64,000 bases of DNA from an uncultured Ignavibacteriota bacterium (GTDB taxonomy: Bacteria > Bacteroidota > Ignavibacteria > Palsa-1295): positions 62,001 through 126,000 of the forward strand of contig CAIUMP010000041.1 of NCBI GenBank assembly GCA_903900335.1, in the 5' to 3' direction. The notes under the pieces were generated by a model. That model saw nothing but the letters and a program-made list of their open reading frames with translations, was not told the origin of the DNA and made no database searches. Position numbers and translations under genes: made by a program. Positions within the stretch are counted from its first letter, which is position 1. Every line of letters begins with the position of its first letter. This document shows, in pieces, positions 8,143-15,146 of the stretch.

Positions 8143-8777
8143 ATGATATGACGAACGAGAATTCGGTTGACACTCTAATTGATCGCTACCGTGTCGGAGA
8201 AATGACATCGGAGGAGCGAACGGCATTTCGGGAGCTAGTTGCACAGCATCCTGAGCAGGCAAAACTGCTTGCAGCAGACCGACTAATTCAGAACGTGGCC
8301 GGCGTAGAGCGTGCACGCGCTGAGGTACTCCCTGTAGATCCTCCATCCGCCCCGATCCTATCGCTCCTGAAGAGGACGAACCCAGCGAGAAGGGTCAGGA
8401 TGTATGGTTTAGTCGCTGGTGGCTCTTTTGCCGCCTTGCTTTGCACTCTTTTGATTTCTACTTCCCAGAGAGCTACACACGCTCCTTCACCTACACATCA
8501 AACGCTGCAAATCATTGCTGATACGACCTCGGCGCCTGGCACGCCAGTGCAATGGGACGCATCAGCAAGGGAAACGCCTGCCCACCTCGGTGGGCAGGCG
8601 AGTGCAGCGTCGTCACTGGCGGGTCACTCCAAGAGTAACTCTTTAGCCGTTCCTTCAGCGGTTGCGGATGGGCATCCCCCTGCTCCAACGGCAAATGACC
8701 GTGATTTGGATGAAGGGCTCGGTAAGCCGAGAGTCTTTTCGAATGACTCGATTCCGGTCCTGATCCACACCAAATAA
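8139..8777 (+). CDS. Putative membrane-anchored anti-sigma factor
   Basis: A 212-residue protein encoded with a 4-nt overlap (ATGA) after the ECF sigma gene. The first 60 residues resemble a small helical anti-sigma domain (LIDRYRVGEMTSEERTAF, with the frequent 'R-Y-x-x-G-E/x-M-T-x-E-E' look of FecR/zinc-less anti-sigma N-termini). One membrane segment follows at about residues 88-107 (MYGLVAGGSFAALLCTLLIS), then a low-complexity Ala/Ser/Pro-rich periplasmic tail. There is no HxxxCxxC zinc motif. The role as sigma inhibitor is inferred from position and topology. A 26-bp palindrome (8575-8600) sits in the region coding for the low-complexity tail. Confidence 0.7.
   Translation: MNDMTNENSVDTLIDRYRVGEMTSEERTAFRELVAQHPEQAKLLAADRLIQNVAGVERARAEVLPVDPPSAPILSLLKRTNPARRVRMYGLVAGGSFAALLCTLLISTSQRATHAPSPTHQTLQIIADTTSAPGTPVQWDASARETPAHLGGQASAASSLAGHSKSNSLAVPSAVADGHPPAPTANDRDLDEGLGKPRVFSNDSIPVLIHTK
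8575..8600. repeat. 26-bp palindrome inside the anti-sigma gene
   Basis: CGCCTGCCCACC, two bases, then GGTGGGCAGGCG: perfect 12-bp arms inside a coding sequence, specifying PAHLGGQA in the disordered periplasmic tail. Such long perfect arms are not expected by chance in coding DNA. It looks like an inserted palindromic element carried in frame. Confidence 0.7.
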
Positions 8778-8786
8778 GGAAGCCGC

Positions 8787-9080
8787 TCAGAAGGCAACGG
8801 AATAGAGGAATTTGGAAGTCGACGATGAGACGTAGTTCCATGACAGCCCGGCGTCAGTGGTCCGGGTAATGTATCCAAAGTCACCGACGATTACGCCGAG
8901 CATATCGTTGGCAAAGGCGATCCCTCGTAAACGCTCGCTCGTGCCGCTACTTAAACTATCCCAGTTGTAACCTCCGTCAATCGTGCGGATGATCAATCCA
9001 TTACGCCCGCAAGCTACAGCGGTGCTTGGGTCAAGTGAAGCGATAGCGCTAAAATTATACCCCTTGGCTTGGGTGGCCAT
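8787..9080 (-). CDS. C-terminal part of a frameshifted YCF48-like protein
   Basis: A 97-codon frame with two clear BNR/YCF48 motifs (TIDGGYNW, TTDAGLSW) and the YCF48-like connecting sequence RGIAFANDMLGVIVGDFG. The same frame stays open upstream of its ATG (TGGVLYETSNAGRTW, then YGFAAS further up). It meets the 9118-9468 frame around 9150-9160. It therefore continues that gene after a 1-nt frameshift. It ends 9 bp from the convergent anti-sigma gene. Confidence 0.6.
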   Translation of the reverse strand: MATQAKGYNFSAIASLDPSTAVACGRNGLIIRTIDGGYNWDSLSSGTSERLRGIAFANDMLGVIVGDFGYITRTTDAGLSWNYVSSSTSKFLYSVAF

Positions 9081-9117
9081 CGTTGCATGGGCCCAGGTTC
9101 GCCCAGCATTGGAAGTC

Positions 9118-9468
9118 TCATATAGGACGCCCCCCGTAGAGGCCGCGAAACCATAGGTAGATCACGAGTCCAGTATCCCCAGCAAGAACTACGTGTTTCG
9201 CGTCGGGGTAGGACGCCGCTCGAAACATGAAGGGGACACTAAAGCGGTTCGTGCCTGACCATGTTTGATTGACTAGGTGCAAATAGAAACCAGAGTCACC
9301 CACATAAATCTCATCGAAGTTTGGCGACGCCGCACAAGCGCGGATCGACCAAGGCATTGGATTGTAGCGTGTAAGGTTCTGGGATTGCACAGGTAAGGGA
9401 GCCCCATGTACAAACAGGAGACTCACTAAAACCGGAAGAGCAGACCAACGGATTGAGGGTGACGACAT
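9118..9468 (-). CDS. N-terminal part of a frameshifted, secreted YCF48-like protein
   Basis: A 116-codon frame with a signal peptide (LPVLVSLLFVHGAPLPVQS, cleavage before QNLT) and the first propeller blades. After GDTGLVIY the encoded sequence loses its propeller character and stops. Dropping one base near 9155 lets the protein continue as YGFAASTGG into the 8787-9080 frame. This gives a single exported YCF48-like protein of about 225 residues. A one-base indel, real or an artefact, is the simplest explanation. The gene lies next to the sigma/anti-sigma pair and two full-length YCF48 lipoproteins. Confidence 0.55.
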   Translation of the reverse strand: MSSPSIRWSALPVLVSLLFVHGAPLPVQSQNLTRYNPMPWSIRACAASPNFDEIYVGDSGFYLHLVNQTWSGTNRFSVPFMFRAASYPDAKHVVLAGDTGLVIYLWFRGLYGGRPI

Positions 9469-9588
9469 CTTTACCTCGCACTAGGATGACAAGAATTCAG
9501 CGCAAGGATACTGAATCCGTGCGAATCAATGCCGGATTGGGAGTCGCTACTGTAAGTGCGACCTCCCAATTGAAGGTCGAATACCCGA

Positions 9589-10221
9589 TTACCGGGTCAA
9601 TGGCTGCCTCAGGATCGTTTTGAGCTTTTCCGGTGCCGCACGACGCGGGTCGCCCAAGTAGATCTCGTGGTGCTTTCCCGTTAACTCTCCGCCGTTCTCC
9701 CAGATGAAAGCATGTAGTTTCTCGATCGTCGCCTTCTCGGTGGAGTAGGGCCCAACGTGCATGATCTGCGCGCACTCGCCTTCCTTCCATTTCTCGAAGC
9801 GTACTTTTAGTAGGGATGGCAGCTCCTTCTTTGATGCGGCATCTTTTGCGGCTTTGGCAACCTCAGTCTTGGTGATGAAATCTGGTTGGGCGACCATGAC
9901 GGTCCATTGCCACTTATCGCGAGCGCCACTTGCGAAGTCGGACATATTGTCGCTCCACCACAAGCCTTCGAGTGGGGAGAGCTTGTAATCACTTTCTTCA
10001 CCGCGCTTCTTGCGCCCAAACTTGATTGTATAGGCAATGCTATAGAGCGCTTGCACCGCGTCTTGAAAGTCCTTGGATGTTTCCGGGTCACCGATGCCAT
10101 CAATCATCAGAAATGGCATCCGTGGCACATTGACGATTTTTGGGGTTTTTGAGACCGCACTATAGAGTTCTTTCCATTGAGCAGTCGGAGTTCTGCTGAC
10201 AACTTCCTTCGTTTTTGCCAT
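9589..10221 (-). CDS. GyrI-like small-molecule-binding domain protein
   Basis: A 210-residue soluble protein of the GyrI-like type. The pattern YSIAYTIKFGRKKRG followed by YKLSPLEGLWW, and the late HVGPYSTEKATIEKLHAFI, are typical of this family. The family shares the effector-binding fold of AraC/BmrR regulators and in several members binds or hydrolyses small ligands. No DNA-binding domain is present. It lies downstream of the carboxylase gene on the same strand, with a gap of about 210 bp in which I see no feature. The ATG at 10221 has no clear ribosome-binding sequence. Confidence 0.8.
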   Translation of the reverse strand: MAKTKEVVSRTPTAQWKELYSAVSKTPKIVNVPRMPFLMIDGIGDPETSKDFQDAVQALYSIAYTIKFGRKKRGEESDYKLSPLEGLWWSDNMSDFASGARDKWQWTVMVAQPDFITKTEVAKAAKDAASKKELPSLLKVRFEKWKEGECAQIMHVGPYSTEKATIEKLHAFIWENGGELTGKHHEIYLGDPRRAAPEKLKTILRQPLTR

Positions 10222-10432
10222 AACACGTAAGTCTTAAACCATCCACAGAGAGGAATCGAAGTCCATGTGCTACCCGAAGGAAATTCCGTGCCGCAACCTG
10301 CTAGGGCGCAACTACTCGCTGCCGCTTGGCCAGAGGAGCTTACCGGCAAACCAGCGTGAGCAAATTATCTTCCAGCATTGGGAAGAACTTTACACTCCAT
10401 ATAGGCACAGCACCGGAGGTTCGGTGTAGCCC

Positions 10433-12091
10433 TTAGACCTGCATCAAGCCGACATTAAATTGCCGGATCTCCGTGACATGGTTTGCCATTGCAATTCCAG
10501 TCGAGATGATCTTCCTTGTCTCGCGCGGGTCGATGATGCCATCGGTCCAGAGACGTGCGGCGGCATAGAGAGGGCCGGTCTGTTCGTCATAGCGGTCCTT
10601 AATTTCCTTGAGCATCTTGTCCTGCAGCTCCTTGGAAATTGTCTCGTTTGTCTTCTTCAAACTACTCAGCTTAATGGAGAGTAAGGTCTTTGATGCTTGG
10701 GCTCCACCCATGACCGCCATCTGTCCTGTCGGCCACGAAAAGATAAGGCGCGGATCGTAGGCTTTGCCGCACATGGCATAGTTTCCAGCACCGTTAGAAT
10801 TGCCCACGATGAAGGTAAATTTTGGGACGACCGAATTCGCCACCGCATAGACCATCTTCGCACCGTCCTTGATGATGCCTCCGTGCTCGCTTCGGCTTCC
10901 GACCATGAACCCAGTGACATCCTGCAAAAAAACGAGCGGGATCTGCTTCTGATTGCAATTCATGATGAAGCGCGCCGCTTTGTCTGCGGAGTCCGAATAG
11001 ATCACTCCACCAACCTGCATCTCGCCCTTTGCATTTTTGACTACCGCACGCTGGTTTGCTACAATGCCCACCGCCCATCCGTCAATGCGGGCATACGCGG
11101 TGATAATGGTCTTGCCATAGTCAGCTTTGTATTCGTCGATCTCAGAGCCATCGACCAGGCGTGCGATGACCTCATGCATATCGTATTGCTTTGTGCGATC
11201 AGTGGGCACGATCGCGAGGAGATCCTCAGCGGGGAAAAGCGGGGAAGTGACCTCCGTAATTCGATTGAAGTGACCATTCTCTCCTTTACCGATCTTGCTA
11301 ACGATGTTTCGAATGGCCTCTAGACACGCATCGTCATTGGGCATCTTATAATCCGTAACACCCGAGATCTCGCAATGCACTTTTGCTCCGCCAAGCGCTT
11401 CGTTGTCGATCTTCTCGCCGATGGCCGCCTCGACGAGCGCGCTGCCCGCGAGGAAGACGTGGCCGGTGCCCTCAACTATCATTGCTTCGTCGGACATGAT
11501 CGGTAAGTAAGCGCCACCAGCCACGCAGGGTCCCATGATTGCGGCAATTTGGACAATACCCATTGCCGACATGACCGCGTTGTTCCGGAATGTGCGACCG
11601 AAATGCTCCTTGTCTGGGAAGATCTCGTCTTGCATTGGGAGATAGACGCCAGCGCTGTCTACGAGGTAAATAATCGGCAGGTGGTTCTCAATTGAAATTT
11701 CCTGCGCCCGCATGTTCTTCTTGCAAGTCATTGGAAACCAGGCTCCAGCTTTGACTGTGGCGTCATTCGCGACAATTACACAGAGTTTCCCACTGACCCG
11801 TCCGATCCCAATGACGACCCCTGCTCCGGGTGCGCCACCTTCTTCTTCATACATCCCATGCGCGGCGAATAGGCCAATTTCGAGGAGATCGGTATCGGGA
11901 TCGAGTAGCTTGCTGATGCGTTCACGAGCGGTAAGTTTGCCCTTTTCGTGCTGTTTCGCAATGTTCTTCAGACCGCCGCCGAGCTTGGTCTGTTTGGCGA
12001 GTGCGGTGAACTTTCGCAGCAGGTTCTGCTGATTATCGGAGGTGGCTGCATGGGTTGCGGAGCCGGCTGGAATAGGAGTCCCGATGGTCAA
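10433..12091 (-). CDS. Acyl-CoA carboxylase carboxyltransferase subunit (methylcrotonyl/propionyl-CoA type)
   Basis: A 552-residue carboxyltransferase with both crotonase-like halves. The N-half has KGKLTARERISKLLD, GAGVVIGIGRVSGK and the oxyanion-loop MGPCVAGGAYLP. The C-half has PLVFLQDVTGFMVG, GNSNGAGNYAMCGKAYDPR and the terminal GIIDPRETRKI. The overall match is closest to methylcrotonyl-CoA carboxylase beta subunits, but the substrate (methylcrotonyl, propionyl or geranyl) cannot be fixed from sequence alone. The biotin carboxylase partner is not in the window. The start codon must be TTG (12091) or a neighbouring ATT, because an in-frame TAA lies four codons upstream. Confidence 0.9.
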   Translation of the reverse strand: MTIGTPIPAGSATHAATSDNQQNLLRKFTALAKQTKLGGGLKNIAKQHEKGKLTARERISKLLDPDTDLLEIGLFAAHGMYEEEGGAPGAGVVIGIGRVSGKLCVIVANDATVKAGAWFPMTCKKNMRAQEISIENHLPIIYLVDSAGVYLPMQDEIFPDKEHFGRTFRNNAVMSAMGIVQIAAIMGPCVAGGAYLPIMSDEAMIVEGTGHVFLAGSALVEAAIGEKIDNEALGGAKVHCEISGVTDYKMPNDDACLEAIRNIVSKIGKGENGHFNRITEVTSPLFPAEDLLAIVPTDRTKQYDMHEVIARLVDGSEIDEYKADYGKTIITAYARIDGWAVGIVANQRAVVKNAKGEMQVGGVIYSDSADKAARFIMNCNQKQIPLVFLQDVTGFMVGSRSEHGGIIKDGAKMVYAVANSVVPKFTFIVGNSNGAGNYAMCGKAYDPRLIFSWPTGQMAVMGGAQASKTLLSIKLSSLKKTNETISKELQDKMLKEIKDRYDEQTGPLYAAARLWTDGIIDPRETRKIISTGIAMANHVTEIRQFNVGLMQV

Positions 12092-12406
12092 AATGAATCT
12101 TGCTTAATGTTTGACGCAGCTACCATTCAAATGACGAGGCTGCGGTGTTATAGAATTAGCAGGTAGTTTCGTGACCAGGATGATCGCTCAACTGGAATCG
12201 CTGTAAAGCTCTTAACGATAGAATTAGTTTTCGGAAACTCTCGTTTGGATAGAGTGTTCACGTCAAACTAAGCGCTTGTTTTCCCGAGTGGCTCCAACCG
12301 GAACGCTCCGAGGGATTCAAGCCCACGCTTCAATTGATTTTCCGTGCGGTCCATGGAGCAAGCGCCATAAGGCGATGTAGCATCCCAAGTCATTAGAGTT
12401 ATCAAA
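12092..12406. other. Divergent intergenic region between the carboxylase and the first large propeller gene
   Basis: About 315 bases without a convincing gene. It must contain the promoters of two divergent genes. A TAGTTTTC sequence near 12223 is one base away from the Bacteroidota -7 consensus TAnnTTTG but lacks a matching upstream TTTG. I see no strong hairpin, repeat or RNA. Confidence 0.5.
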
Positions 12407-15019
12407 ATGAAAGTATTACGAACCCTTCGATTGCCAGTCTACCTTGGAGCCACCACCCTGGCGTTGCTCGGAGCATTTGCACGCCCCGCATTTTCCCAGC
12501 ATGATCAGGCGGAAACGACCCCCGCCTTGAGCGGGATTCGGGAAGATCATGCTGATCAGGCCGCGAAGTGGTTCGAGGATTTCACGAATCCCTCGCACGA
12601 CCCCAACTATCTCGAGAATAAGTTGAAAGGCTTCGAGCAGTTGAGGCAAATGGCTCATGATCCCAAATATTGGTCGATTAACGGACCAGCGTTGAAGTCG
12701 GCGTCAGCTCCTGCATGGATAATGGCTGGTATATCTCAGGTTCCGCGTGGATCGCAGAACAGCTGGGTTAGCGGCAGAGGGCAGTGTGTGGCTGAATCCG
12801 CAGACGGTTCAATCTATTATGGCGCCCCGATCAGTGGCCTGTGGAAGACGACAGATCGCGGTGGCTCTTGGATACCGCTTAGCGATAACTGGGCTACGCC
12901 AATTATCGGGGCGGTCGCCGTTGATCCAGTACATCCAAGTACCGTCTACGCCGGCACAGGTTGCGCTAATGGAAGCCTTTACGGTGGTGGAACGCTCACG
13001 GGAGTCGGAATCTACAAGTCCATCGATGCGGGCTTGAATTGGACTCTCGCGCTGAACCAGAGTGGTATTGTAACTTGTGGGATCATCGTCAATCCTGTCA
13101 ACACTCGCTTGGTGTATGCGGCCACGACTGCTGGCGTCACGTTATCCACGGATGCAGGTACCACATGGAATAGCGTTGTCTCAATTTCGGGTATCACGAG
13201 CATGGTCCTGGATCCCGTTGACCCCTCTATTCTCTATGTGGCGGGGGCCAATCAAATCCAGAAATCGACCGACTCAGGAAAGACCTGGACAAAGCTAAAG
13301 GGATTCCCCTCTACCAGTTCGACGATGACCATCGCAATGACCCCGAAGAACCACTTGTATGTGTATTTGAGCTCTGCGATGGGTGGCGGGGTCGGGAATG
13401 GATCCACTCTATCAAGGACGACCGACGGCGGAACCACATGGAAAATTCTGACTGATACGTTGAGATATTTGGGGGATCAAGGCTACTATGCTAACTCACT
13501 CGCCGTTGATCCCAATAACGCTGATAACGCGATTGTCGGTGGCTTGGATATCTATTCCATCTCAAACGCTGGGGCATCTACAAAAAAATTGACCGACTGG
13601 ACTACCGCGAGCAGCAACAGCAATTTCACCCATGCGGATATCCACTCATTGGTCTATATCAATGACACCCTGTACACTCTTTCGGATGGCGGAATTTATT
13701 ATTCCACGAGTAACGGCACATCATGGAATACCTCTTTGAACAAGAATCTTCCCACGCTGCAGTTTGTCGGTGGCGATGCACATTTGGACAGCAAAGGAAA
13801 CCCAACGACGTTCGTAGCAGGCGCGCAAGATAACGGTCTGAATCAAATTGCACCACTTCAGCAATATTGGACGTACCTACACGGTGGAGACGGCGGTATC
13901 TGCTATATTTCTCAAGATGGGAAGATCATCTACGGTACGTATATTTATTACACTTTGTATAAGTCCATCGACGGAGGTAACTCATGGGTGCATGGTCCTG
14001 GCTACGGTGTCCCGGGCGAGAATTGGGATAATCTCCTCGTGGGTTCGAAGGTGACAACGAGTGAATTTGGTTCGTTCTACATGCAGTATGATGTTGCCGA
14101 TGATGACCCTAACGTGGTGGCATTGGTCGCCCCGGACACGAAGAGCAGATGGAACCTCTGGCTTACCACAGATGGCTTCTTGTCGCCCCCGAACGACATT
14201 GTTGCCATCGCGGGACCAAGTTCAGCGAATGCCGTTCAAGGCAGCATCAATTACGTGTCATTTGCGGGCTCGAACACGCTTTTCATTAGCACCTCCTCGA
14301 ATAATCTGTACCACAGTGAAGATCAAGGTGGGACATGGACGAAGGCATCGACCGCACTCGGCGGAAAGCCAACATCAATCTGTACGAAGCCCTGGCAGTC
14401 GCTGGACGCAAATGTGTATATGAGCGTTGCTGGTTCTGTTCACTTTTTGCATTCCACCGATGGCGGAGACACGTGGTCAAACCCCGCAACGAACCTTCCA
14501 AATTTGAACTATGTGACGGTCGCGGCTTCCGACAAGGTCATCTTCCTCGGTCATGATTTTGGCGTGCTCTACTCGACTGATGCTGGCGTGACCTGGTATC
14601 CGCTAGATAATGGTTTGCCACAAACGCAGATCATGAAACTAAAGGTGCGTGGACATTATTTGATCGCGACGACCTATGGCCGAAACATGTATTACATCGA
14701 CATAAACCAACTTGGTGGCAGTGGTGTCGCGGCGATCAATTCTGCGGAGCCGACAGCGGCGATAACCGCAGTTTATCCTAATCCTGTTGAATCCCAATCT
14801 CCCCATTCGTCCATCCGGTTTACAATGGCTTCTGATGCACACGCTACTATCGGCGTCTACGATGTGCTCGGTCGTGAAGAGCATCTTCTCCTTAATGAAT
14901 CGCTGACCAAAGGTGAGCACGAATGCGCAGCGGATCTTTCAGGCTTGCCTGCTGGCCAGCACTTCATTATGCTTACAACTGGCGGGGTTTCAGTCATGAA
15001 ACCGATATCAATCGAATAA
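12407..15019 (+). CDS. Large T9SS-exported BNR/VPS10-like beta-propeller protein (copy 1 of 3)
   Basis: An 870-residue protein. It has a signal peptide (cleavage near AFSQ), a roughly 60-residue conserved pro-like segment (EDHADQAAKWFEDFTNP), then two propeller-like domains full of BNR motifs (TTDRGGSW, SIDAGLNW, STDAGTTW, STDSGKTW, TTDGGTTW, SIDGGNSW, STDAGVTW). In the middle are the landmarks HADIH (409-413), AGAQDNG (about 471-477) and HGGDGG (about 492-497), shared by all three copies. The last 75 residues are a T9SS sorting domain (VYPNPVE...IGVYDVLGREE...GLPAGQHFIMLTTGG). It is probably surface-bound or secreted; its substrate is unknown. It heads a same-strand series with the next two paralogues. 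A short palindrome lies at 12521-12535 in the pro-region. Confidence 0.85.
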   Translation: MKVLRTLRLPVYLGATTLALLGAFARPAFSQHDQAETTPALSGIREDHADQAAKWFEDFTNPSHDPNYLENKLKGFEQLRQMAHDPKYWSINGPALKSASAPAWIMAGISQVPRGSQNSWVSGRGQCVAESADGSIYYGAPISGLWKTTDRGGSWIPLSDNWATPIIGAVAVDPVHPSTVYAGTGCANGSLYGGGTLTGVGIYKSIDAGLNWTLALNQSGIVTCGIIVNPVNTRLVYAATTAGVTLSTDAGTTWNSVVSISGITSMVLDPVDPSILYVAGANQIQKSTDSGKTWTKLKGFPSTSSTMTIAMTPKNHLYVYLSSAMGGGVGNGSTLSRTTDGGTTWKILTDTLRYLGDQGYYANSLAVDPNNADNAIVGGLDIYSISNAGASTKKLTDWTTASSNSNFTHADIHSLVYINDTLYTLSDGGIYYSTSNGTSWNTSLNKNLPTLQFVGGDAHLDSKGNPTTFVAGAQDNGLNQIAPLQQYWTYLHGGDGGICYISQDGKIIYGTYIYYTLYKSIDGGNSWVHGPGYGVPGENWDNLLVGSKVTTSEFGSFYMQYDVADDDPNVVALVAPDTKSRWNLWLTTDGFLSPPNDIVAIAGPSSANAVQGSINYVSFAGSNTLFISTSSNNLYHSEDQGGTWTKASTALGGKPTSICTKPWQSLDANVYMSVAGSVHFLHSTDGGDTWSNPATNLPNLNYVTVAASDKVIFLGHDFGVLYSTDAGVTWYPLDNGLPQTQIMKLKVRGHYLIATTYGRNMYYIDINQLGGSGVAAINSAEPTAAITAVYPNPVESQSPHSSIRFTMASDAHATIGVYDVLGREEHLLLNESLTKGEHECAADLSGLPAGQHFIMLTTGGVSVMKPISIE
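12521..12535. repeat. Short palindromic element in the coding sequence of propeller copy 1
   Basis: CCCGC, CTTGA, GCGGG. The core CCCGCCT(T)GAGCGGG recurs in inverted orientation at 49579-49594, inside another exported-protein gene. The encoded residues (PALSGIR) are not conserved in the two paralogues. Copy 1 therefore appears to carry an extra palindromic sequence at this point. Confidence 0.45.
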
Positions 15020-15112
15020 GCAGGCACTAACGGAGCGAAACAAACGATCCTTGAACAACACTGAACTCTTCCAACCGCTTGATGCAGGCTTCGTGCTTCA
15101 TTCTTTCGTAAG

Positions 15113-15137
15113 GTCCCTTTGGTGCGGAAAAAGGGAC
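15113..15137 (+). promoter_or_regulatory. Hairpin in the leader of propeller copy 2
   Basis: GTCCCTTT (15113-15120) pairs with AAAGGGAC (15130-15137) across a 9-nt loop. It lies ten bases before the GTG that begins a good signal peptide (15147). A stable stem here argues that the preceding bases are untranslated leader, although the reading frame stays open back to 15051. Confidence 0.4.
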
Positions 15138-15146
15138 TCTCGAACC

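Noticed and set aside
10697-11323. Plus-strand open frame of about 208 codons
   Set aside because: Antisense to the carboxyltransferase gene, whose motifs are unambiguous; the frame follows codon bias of the real gene.
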